DNA of 64,000 nucleotides, from assembly GCA_963698495.1 (NCBI GenBank), contig CAVORB010000001.1, positions 1 to 64,000 on the forward strand. The letters are read 5' to 3'. Within the stretch, counting starts at the first letter, position 1. The number at the start of each line of letters is the position of its first letter. The position numbers and the translations under genes are program-made. The notes under the pieces were generated by a model. That model was given only the letters and a program-made list of their open reading frames with translations, ran no database searches and had not been told where the DNA came from. Source of the stretch: CAVORB01 sp963698495 (lineage in GTDB: Bacteria > Pseudomonadota > Gammaproteobacteria > Chromatiales > Chromatiaceae). Shown in pieces: positions 44,307 through 51,020 of the stretch.

Positions 44307-45362
44307 ATGTCGCGCCTCGCCTTCCTGCTCCCCGGCGACCCCGGAACCCTCACCGGCGGTTACATCTACGACCGCAGAATCCTCCACGGATTGCGGGCAC
44401 TGGGCTGGACCGTCGATCTGGTCCTGCTGGATCACGGCTTTCCCAACCCGACCCGCGAGGCCCTCGACCAGGCCGAGGCCACGTTGGCGGCTCTCGCCGA
44501 CGACAGCCTGGTCCTGGTCGATGGTCTTGCCCTCGGCGCCATGGCCGAATCCGCCGCATCCGAGGCCGCGCGACTGCGTCTGGTGGGTTTGGTGCACCAT
44601 CCGCTGGCGGAGGAGACGGGTCTCGAGAAGACCATGTCCGAGACCCTTCGCGAATCGGAGCGACAGGCACTGGCCGCGGTGGCGGGGGTCGTCGTCACCA
44701 GCGCCTACACGGCGCGCCTGTTGACGAGCGCCTACGGCGTGCGCGCCGAGCGCATCGCAGTCGTCGAGCCAGGGACAGACCCAGCGCCTCTGGCCCGGGG
44801 GTCCGGCTCCGGGACGCTAGAGCTACTCTGCGTCGCCAGTCTCACCCCACGAAAGGGGCATGACATCCTGGTCGAGGCCCTGGCACAGCTGCGGGACCGT
44901 GCATGGCATCTCACCTGCGTCGGCAGCGTGCGTCGCAGCCCGGAGACCGCGGCGGCGATCGCGTCGAGCATCGACCGGTTCGGCCTGCGGGACCGGATAT
45001 CCGTGATTGGCGAGATCGACGATGCCTCGCTCGCGGACCGTTATGCTCGGGCCGACGTCTTCGTGCTGCCGACGCGCTTCGAGGGCTACGGCATGGCCCT
45101 GGCCGAGGCCGTCGCTCGGGGACTGCCGGTTGTCACCACCCTGGGGGGGGCAGTCCCCGAAACGGTGCCACGAGATGCCGGCCTTTTCGTGCCGCCGGAC
45201 GATGCCGGGGCGCTCGCCGAGGCCCTTGCCCATATCATCGACCGCCCGGAACGCCGGTCGGCCCTCGCCGCGGGCGCGCGCGCCGCACGGACCGGCCTCC
45301 CGACCTGGGAGCAGTCGGCCGCGCACATGGCGGCGGCTTTGCGGGCGATGGGGGCGAGATGA
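44307..45362 (+). CDS. GT4-family glycosyltransferase (351 aa)
   Basis: A GT-B fold: N-terminal domain FLLPGDPGTLTGGYIYDRRI (the Gly-rich acceptor loop), then LLCVASLTPRKGHDILVEAL and the donor-site motif RFEGYGMALAEAVARGLPVV with the two Glu of E-x7-E. It should transfer a hexose or similar from a nucleotide sugar. The ATG at 44307 begins the conserved part; an in-frame upstream ATG at 44244 lacks it. The stop overlaps the methyltransferase start (ATGA). In this neighbourhood the acceptor could be the product of the MDR/PTPS-like/RibD/creatininase set. Confidence 0.88.
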   Translation: MSRLAFLLPGDPGTLTGGYIYDRRILHGLRALGWTVDLVLLDHGFPNPTREALDQAEATLAALADDSLVLVDGLALGAMAESAASEAARLRLVGLVHHPLAEETGLEKTMSETLRESERQALAAVAGVVVTSAYTARLLTSAYGVRAERIAVVEPGTDPAPLARGSGSGTLELLCVASLTPRKGHDILVEALAQLRDRAWHLTCVGSVRRSPETAAAIASSIDRFGLRDRISVIGEIDDASLADRYARADVFVLPTRFEGYGMALAEAVARGLPVVTTLGGAVPETVPRDAGLFVPPDDAGALAEALAHIIDRPERRSALAAGARAARTGLPTWEQSAAHMAAALRAMGAR

Positions 45363-46219
45363 GCGGCTTCAGCACCGAATGGCTCGCCTTGCGCGAACCC
45401 ATCGATGAGCGCGCCCGCGCCGCCGAGCTGATTCTGCCGCTATGCAGGTGGCGCGGGAACACCGAGCGCATCCGCGTCCTCGACCTCGCTGCGGGTACCG
45501 GCGCCAACTTTCGCTTCCTCGCCCCCCTGCTCGGTGGTGAACAGGCATGGCTGCTCGCCGACCATGACCCGGGGCTGCTCGCCGCGCTTCCGTCCGCGAT
45601 GGCGCAGTGGGCGACCCGAAAGGGCTTTGCCGTCGATTCCGGCGGACGCAGGGTTCGGGGACGAGCCTTCCAGGCCGAGATCCTCACCCTCCAATGTGAC
45701 CTGTCGCACGACCTTGGGCGCCTACCCTGGGAGGACTATCGCCTGGTCACCGCCTCGGCCCTGCTCGACCTGGTGTCGGAGGCCTGGCTGACCACCCTCG
45801 CCGAGCATTGCCAAGCGGCCCGAGCGGCCACGCTGTTCGCACTGAGTTATGACGGTCGGATGCAATGGGACCCCGGGGAGCCCGCTGACCAAAACGTGCG
45901 GATGATGGTCAACAGCCATCAGCTCCGTGACAAGGGCTTCGGTCCCGCTCTCGGGCCGAACGCTGCCGCAAAGGCCCACAAGATTCTCGCGTCATCGGGC
46001 TACCGCGTCACGAGTAGACGCAGCGATTGGCGGGTCACCCCCGACGACGAAGCCGTCCAAAGGGCGCTGATCGAAGGCTGGGAGCTTGCCGCGCGCGAGA
46101 TGATCCCCGAGCGGGGGGCGGATCTGGCGATCTGGCGACAAACACGGTTTGCGCACATCGCTGCTGGTCGTTCGCGGCTCATCGTGGGGCATCGGGACCT
46201 GCTCGCCGTTCCCATGTGA
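45359..46219 (+). CDS. Class I SAM-dependent methyltransferase (286 aa)
   Basis: MSGFSTEWLALREPID then the SAM-binding motif IRVLDLAAGTGANFRFLAP and the acidic loop WLLADHDPGLL. DYRLVTASALLDLVSEAWL forms the following strand-helix. Cysteines and metal sites are absent. The start codon overlaps the GT4 stop, so the pair is translationally coupled. The small-molecule type acceptor pocket cannot be assigned. It converges with the RibD-type gene, the stops being only 32 bp apart. Confidence 0.88.
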   Translation: MSGFSTEWLALREPIDERARAAELILPLCRWRGNTERIRVLDLAAGTGANFRFLAPLLGGEQAWLLADHDPGLLAALPSAMAQWATRKGFAVDSGGRRVRGRAFQAEILTLQCDLSHDLGRLPWEDYRLVTASALLDLVSEAWLTTLAEHCQAARAATLFALSYDGRMQWDPGEPADQNVRMMVNSHQLRDKGFGPALGPNAAAKAHKILASSGYRVTSRRSDWRVTPDDEAVQRALIEGWELAAREMIPERGADLAIWRQTRFAHIAAGRSRLIVGHRDLLAVPM

Positions 46220-46251
46220 CGTAGCCTGCGCGCCACAGAGAGCGGACCCTG

Positions 46252-47250
46252 TCAGATCACGCGCAACAGCGCTGGACCCGCGATCCCTTCCGGCGTCCGG
46301 TCCCCGCCCTGCTTCGGCTCGCAGTCGAAGAGGATGTCTGAACCCATGCGGAAGACCCGAACGCCGGGGCGTAGGCAGTCCCCCATGGATTCCCTGGGCG
46401 GAAGCCGAATGCCGCGGCGGCCATCTCCGATGATCACCGGGGCGATGGCGACCTGGAGCCGGTCGAGCAGACCGGCTTCGAGAAAGGCCGAGACGGTGAC
46501 CCCGCCCCCCTCCACGAACACCCTCCGAAGCCCACGGCCATGGAACTCGGCCAGAACGGCGGCGAGCTCAAGACCGTCGTCCTTCCCCCGGGCAGGAACC
46601 GACACCGCCTCCGCCCCACCCCATCGCCGCGCCGCCGCATCTCCCCCGGTGAAGGCGTGGACGACGAGGGTCCGCGCCTCGCCGTCGGTGAAAACCCTGT
46701 GATCGGGCGGCAGGCGACGGCGGGGGTCGAGCACCACGCGCACCGGGTTGTTCCCCTCCACCAGACGCGTGGTCAAGCGGGGATCATCCCTGGCGACGGT
46801 CTCGGCGCCGACGACGATCGCGTCGCACAAGGCGCGCATGCGGTGAAGGTGCAGAATATTCTCGCGGCCCGTCACGTAGCAGGAGTCCCCGGACGCGGTT
46901 GCGATACAGCCGTCGAGGCTCTGCCCGAGGTGGCCAACGGTGAGGGTCGAGCCCGCGTCCCCGCGACAGAGCGGCAGATAGAGATCGAGCAGGTCCCTGA
47001 CATCCGAGGGCAGCCCGGGAGCCGGTCGCCAACCGCCCTGCCGGTCGGCCACGAGCAGCGCCCCGCGCTCCCCCGGATGCACTTTGCTCAAAGATCCGGT
47101 GCCATCCTCGGCCAAGGCCGCGCTTCCATCCGGCGACCGGCCCTGGCGCACCAGAAGCGACAGCGCGAGTAGCGCGCTCCAGGCCGACGTGGTGTCGGAT
47201 TCTTGATTCCCCCTGTGCCTTTCGGCGGCCATTTCTCGCTTGAGGTGCAT
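46252..47250 (-). CDS. RibD C-domain-type reductase with N-terminal extension (332 aa)
   Basis: The C-terminal ~220 residues are the dihydrofolate-reductase-like RibD_C fold: GHLGQSLDGCIA, GAETVARDDPRLTTR, RVVLDPRRRLPPDH, RRVFVEGGGVTVSAFLEAGL and APVIIGDGRRGI. In riboflavin synthesis this fold reduces a ribosylamino-pyrimidine with NADPH. The first ~95 residues are not the deaminase domain of true RibD and match nothing I know. GAGGACG precedes the ATG at 47250. It is 53 bp downstream of the creatininase gene; the pairing with a creatininase-family protein recalls the archaeal ArfB/ArfC steps. Confidence 0.85.
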   Translation of the reverse strand: MHLKREMAAERHRGNQESDTTSAWSALLALSLLVRQGRSPDGSAALAEDGTGSLSKVHPGERGALLVADRQGGWRPAPGLPSDVRDLLDLYLPLCRGDAGSTLTVGHLGQSLDGCIATASGDSCYVTGRENILHLHRMRALCDAIVVGAETVARDDPRLTTRLVEGNNPVRVVLDPRRRLPPDHRVFTDGEARTLVVHAFTGGDAAARRWGGAEAVSVPARGKDDGLELAAVLAEFHGRGLRRVFVEGGGVTVSAFLEAGLLDRLQVAIAPVIIGDGRRGIRLPPRESMGDCLRPGVRVFRMGSDILFDCEPKQGGDRTPEGIAGPALLRVI

Positions 47251-47303
47251 CTCGTCCGTCCTCTGGTCCGCAAAATCTTGGTAACCGCCGATCGCCGTTC
47301 CGC

Positions 47304-48113
47304 TCAAGCGCCGTGCCCGGAATCCCTGAGCCTGGCCAGTGGCAGCGCCGCCGTCTCCTCGACCAGTCGAGCCAGACAGTCGGCGAGGTAGCCGAGCAGA
47401 ACGGCCCCGCGTTCCGCGTCGGCCCGGTCGGCAGCGCCGCACACCCCCTGCGGATGCAGGTCCTGGCTCATCCATCCGATTCCGGCGGGCCGCTCAACGC
47501 CCAGCAGCCCGGCACCGCCCTCGAGCTCGCTGGTCAGGCCGCGGAAGTCCTCCAAAGCCTGCCGCCGCACCAAGTCGGGACGCAGATGGAGGATGAGGGA
47601 GGTCTCCAACTCCCCGCCATGTAGGCCTCGTCTAAGCTCGTCGGCATCGAACAAGCCGGGTGGCGTGCCGAAGGCGACGTAATTGGCCCTGACCACCAAG
47701 ATACCAAGCTCGGCCCGCAGGCGCACGGCCGCCAGATCGACAAGCGACTGCTGTCCGCCGTGGCTGTTGAACAGGATCAGCTTGCGCACCCCGGCTGCGG
47801 CGACGGAGCGCCCGACATCGCACCAAAGCGAGAGCAGTGTCTCGGCGCCCGCGGTCAGCGTACCCGGATAGGCGGAATGCTCGAGGCTATGACCGACGAC
47901 CAGAGGCGGCAGCACGAGCAGCGCCGGACCCGGACGCAAGCGGCGCAGGGCTTCACTCACGATGGCTTGATTGATGATCGCGTCGGTCGCCAGGGGCAGG
48001 TGCGGACCGTGCTGCTCGACGGCAGCGAGCGGAAGCAGCGCGACCGTTGCCTCCGTATCGATCGAGCCCAGTTCCGGGCTGACGAGGTCCTGCCAGTGTC
48101 CGCTCAGCGGCAT
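47304..48113 (-). CDS. Creatininase-family amidohydrolase (269 aa)
   Basis: All metal-binding motifs are present: PLAAVEQHGPHLPLATDAII (Glu, two His, Asp), LILFNSHGGQQS, and LRRGLHGGELETSLILHL (Glu). The family includes creatininase, MftE and the archaeal FAPy deformylase ArfB, which opens a formamide of a GTP-derived pyrimidine. With a RibD-type reductase next to it, a deformylase or amidohydrolase on a pyrimidine/pterin-like compound is the leading idea. The ATG at 48113 follows the upstream gene's stop by 6 bp. Confidence 0.88.
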   Translation of the reverse strand: MPLSGHWQDLVSPELGSIDTEATVALLPLAAVEQHGPHLPLATDAIINQAIVSEALRRLRPGPALLVLPPLVVGHSLEHSAYPGTLTAGAETLLSLWCDVGRSVAAAGVRKLILFNSHGGQQSLVDLAAVRLRAELGILVVRANYVAFGTPPGLFDADELRRGLHGGELETSLILHLRPDLVRRQALEDFRGLTSELEGGAGLLGVERPAGIGWMSQDLHPQGVCGAADRADAERGAVLLGYLADCLARLVEETAALPLARLRDSGHGA

Positions 48114-48119
48114 TTCACA

Positions 48120-48989
48120 TCACCGGTAGTACAGGTCCGGCTCACCACCCGTTGACGCGAGCGTGGCAAGTGCGACCGCGAGGGCCGCCAGGACCATCGC
48201 GACGATCAGCGTGACGAGAGGCCGCAACACCGGGCCGAGACGCCGGCTCACAAAGGGGAGCCGATCGCACACGCCGTCCGCGAAGAAGACCAGGGCGAGT
48301 GGCAACAGCACCCAACTCGGTGCGTTCGTGGATACCATAACCAACCCCGCCAGGCTTACCAGCGGGATCACCGCCCCGATCGCTCCCTCGGTGCCGAACG
48401 CGAAACGTGCCACGGGCCAGTTCCAGAGCGCCACCCCACCCGCCGCGGCCGCCAGGGCCCCGGCCATCTGGGCGATGGACAACGATGCGGACACCAACGC
48501 GACGCCGGCAAGGCCCGCCGACGCGGCGATGAGCATGACAAGGGGCTCCACACTGGGCGCCGCCTTCGTACCTCGCACAGTGCGCCACAGAACGATCCCG
48601 CCGCCCAGCATCAGGGCTCCCACGCCAATCATTGACGCAAGGCTACCGTTGCCCACCAATGGCCAGGCTATCCACGCGAGAGCGAGGACGAGCACGGCGA
48701 TTGCGAGGCCTCGTATCCAGGCCACCGAGAGGGACGTGCATGCAATGACCAAAGCGCCGAGGAGGCTCAAGCCCACCACGAACGGCCACTTCGCCAAGCC
48801 GCCTGAGGGCGGCCACGATGGCATCCCGAGCGTCAAGAAATAGGCGGTGAGCACGGCCACTGGAATCGCAGCCGCCGCGCTCCTGTCCCCCAACCCAGTG
48901 CCGCCGAGGGCACGAATCACGCCAGCCAAGGCGAAGCCCAGAACCAGCGGGATGAGCGCGCTTTGAATGACTGGATGATCGACCGACAT
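48120..48989 (-). CDS. Polytopic membrane protein of unknown function (289 aa)
   Basis: About eight to nine hydrophobic segments (for example PLVLGFALAGVIRALG, PFVVGLSLLGALVIA, GLAIAVLVLALAWIAWPLV, LAGVALVSASLSIA) and almost no soluble loops, so an inner-membrane protein. No transporter signature recognised. It leads the creatininase and RibD genes (6 bp gap) and may export or import their compound. Start ATG 48989 is chosen because the membrane part begins there; an ATG at 49061 lies inside the CRP-like palindrome, which argues against it. Confidence 0.65.
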   Translation of the reverse strand: MSVDHPVIQSALIPLVLGFALAGVIRALGGTGLGDRSAAAAIPVAVLTAYFLTLGMPSWPPSGGLAKWPFVVGLSLLGALVIACTSLSVAWIRGLAIAVLVLALAWIAWPLVGNGSLASMIGVGALMLGGGIVLWRTVRGTKAAPSVEPLVMLIAASAGLAGVALVSASLSIAQMAGALAAAAGGVALWNWPVARFAFGTEGAIGAVIPLVSLAGLVMVSTNAPSWVLLPLALVFFADGVCDRLPFVSRRLGPVLRPLVTLIVAMVLAALAVALATLASTGGEPDLYYR

Positions 48990-49049
48990 CGGGATTACAC
49001 CTCGCGGCTCGGGAAGGGTCCAGCTCGGGGGCTCGGCGGGACCCGAAAA

Positions 49050-49069
49050 AATGTGAACCATCTCACATT
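49050..49069. promoter_or_regulatory. CRP-like palindrome between divergent genes
   Basis: AATGTGA, six bases, TCACATT: a perfect inverted repeat matching the CRP/Vfr core TGTGA-N6-TCACA. A -10-like TAATAT at 49086-49091 puts the palindrome centre near -40 for the plus-strand gene, the usual activating position. It could also act on the minus-strand membrane/creatininase/RibD transcript. Confidence 0.65.
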
Positions 49070-49131
49070 CCGTCCACCGAGCACTTAATATAGTTCAATG
49101 GCCACGATAACCATTGACGAGAGACTCACCA

Positions 49132-50016
49132 ATGGCGGTACCCCACGTCCAAGCTGCAGATGGCATTCATTCGGGCTTTGACCGCCCGAATCTTGCACCC
49201 GCCGCCGCCAGCCCGCGTCGAACGGGCGGTGTATCAGCTGCTTCACCCGCGGTACGGACGCTGCAGGCCGCCGGAGATCCAAACGTCGCCCGCGAAGTCG
49301 TTACGGATCAGTTGGACCGTTTTACCCACCAGCTGTTGCCGCCGCTGATTGCCCGTTTTCTCGAGAAGCACTGGCGAGCAGCGCTGATGCGCGTTCACGT
49401 CATCGAAGGAGAGCATAGCCAGTCCTGGACAGATCTCCTGGCCTCGACCGAGGATCTCGTGTGGAGCGTGCTGCCGAAGACCGACGAGGAAAGCCGCAAG
49501 AAGCTGTTCGCGCTCCTGCCCGGGCTGCTGCGGCGGCTGCACGCCGGCCTGGAATCTCTCGGGCTTCCCGCAGCCGAGGAAGACGCCTTCTTCGCCGAAT
49601 TGGCCAAGCTGCACGTGACCGCGTTGCACCCGGAGCCCCAGGCGCTCAGCCAAGCGCCCGAGCGCAGCGCCCAGACGCCTTCCCCTGTCCACCCGCCCTC
49701 GGCGGACGCCGGTGAAGTGGCCCCGGAAACGGCAAACCCTCCTGAGTGCGTCCAGCAACCCGAATGCGAATCGCCGGCGCAAGCCGCTCCGATCCCCTCG
49801 GAGCCGTCTATCGATCCGGTGGCTAGCCTCGGCCTCGGCGCTGTCGTTGAGTTTCGCGGAATCGGCGCCTGTAGCCGCTCAATGGCCCTGACTTGGATCA
49901 GCGGCAAAGGCGGCGTTTTTCTTTTCAAGTGCCGGAACGGAAGCGACACCCTTGCGCTCACGGCCTCGCGTCTCGCCGAGCGCTTGCACGAAGGCTCGGC
50001 CCAGATCTACGGCTAG
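49132..50016 (+). CDS. DUF1631 C-terminal-type protein (294 aa)
   Basis: The region HQLLPPLIARFLEKHWRAAL, LLASTEDLVWSVLPKTDEES and LFALLPGLLRRLHAGLESLG is the C-terminal part of DUF1631 proteins, which are normally 700 residues or more. A Pro/Ala-rich linker (about residues 165-220) leads to a PilZ-like small beta domain with VVEFRGIGACSRSMALTWIS and FLFKCRNGSDT. The DUF1631 N-terminal two-thirds are absent and the first ~45 residues are low-complexity. It is a short variant or a 5'-truncated gene that has acquired a start. GAGAG lies upstream of the ATG. Confidence 0.7.
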   Translation: MAVPHVQAADGIHSGFDRPNLAPAAASPRRTGGVSAASPAVRTLQAAGDPNVAREVVTDQLDRFTHQLLPPLIARFLEKHWRAALMRVHVIEGEHSQSWTDLLASTEDLVWSVLPKTDEESRKKLFALLPGLLRRLHAGLESLGLPAAEEDAFFAELAKLHVTALHPEPQALSQAPERSAQTPSPVHPPSADAGEVAPETANPPECVQQPECESPAQAAPIPSEPSIDPVASLGLGAVVEFRGIGACSRSMALTWISGKGGVFLFKCRNGSDTLALTASRLAERLHEGSAQIYG

Positions 50017-50063
50017 GGCGTCGGCAACACGGATCGTCATCGCACGCCGGGACCATGCCGGCG

Positions 50064-50849
50064 TCAGGTGTCGTGCACCCATTTGAAGCCGAACGCCTCT
50101 AGCGTTGCCCCCCCGACAGCGCCGCCGAGCATTCCCCCGAGAAGCGCCAACGGGACCTGTTGATGGATCACCTCCAGGGTGCTGCGAGCCGCGTGATCCA
50201 CGGCGCCGATCAGGGGCGCGGCGACGATCCAGACACTGCCCGCGGCCGTTGCCGCCAGGAGGGCGATGACGAGCGCCGCGACCACATGGCACGGCCGGCC
50301 ATGACGGAAGCTGACAAGCTTGATCCACCAGCTTACGGTGGCTACGTAGAGCACCCCGTTCACCGCCACCAGAAAGGCCGATGTTCCGGTGATGTGAAAA
50401 TCCTGCGTGTGAAGCGGCTCGACCAGCGCGAGCAAAGTGGCACCGATCGCACCGGCCGCCATGCCCGCCATCACCTTCGCGGGCGTCTGCATCGAGCAGC
50501 GATGCGGGAATCGCACGAAACCACCGAGACCCGCCCCCACGCCAGCCGCGGGCACTGCAACCTGCCATAGACCGATTTCGCCCGGAAGCACCAGGAGTAT
50601 CGCCGTCGCGACCAAGACACCGACCACGGTGCCGGCGAGCGCGACCTGTCTCCCGCCGTAGAAGGCGGCGCCTACCGAGCCGGCCAGCGCCGCGGCGGGA
50701 ATCATGGCGCCGTGACCCAGCCCCAGACCGTGAAACAGGATGTGGAGACCGGTAAACAAAGGCGCGTAGATCAGACCGATCAAGCTCCAGATCAGGCCGC
50801 GCAGGAAGATCAAACGGGGACGGAATTGGGTGACGACAGAGGTAGACAT
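50064..50849 (-). CDS. Membrane protein of unknown function (261 aa)
   Basis: Six or more transmembrane segments: FLRGLIWSLIGLIYAPLFTGL, AMIPAAALAGSVGAAFYGG, ALAGTVVGVLVATAILLVL, VMAGMAAGAIGATLLALV, VAALVIALLAATAAGSVWIV and a Gly-rich ALLGGMLGGAVGGATLEAFG. The GLHILFHGLGLGHGAM loop is His-rich and could bind metal. The rest resembles no family I can name. It follows the P-type ATPase on the same strand with a gap of 171 bp. Confidence 0.6.
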   Translation of the reverse strand: MSTSVVTQFRPRLIFLRGLIWSLIGLIYAPLFTGLHILFHGLGLGHGAMIPAAALAGSVGAAFYGGRQVALAGTVVGVLVATAILLVLPGEIGLWQVAVPAAGVGAGLGGFVRFPHRCSMQTPAKVMAGMAAGAIGATLLALVEPLHTQDFHITGTSAFLVAVNGVLYVATVSWWIKLVSFRHGRPCHVVAALVIALLAATAAGSVWIVAAPLIGAVDHAARSTLEVIHQQVPLALLGGMLGGAVGGATLEAFGFKWVHDT

Positions 50850-51020
50850 GGTACTGCTCGGTTCGGGCGATCAGGCGATTGATGCCCGGGATGTGTTACT
50901 GCTTGCCGATTGCGCATCGGACTGGGGCACAACCCTAGCAACACGCGGGGAGGTGTCATTGACAATCCTCAACCATCGCGGCCGCGCTCTTCGTGGCGCG
51001 CGGCTCCCAGCGCCGCTGGC

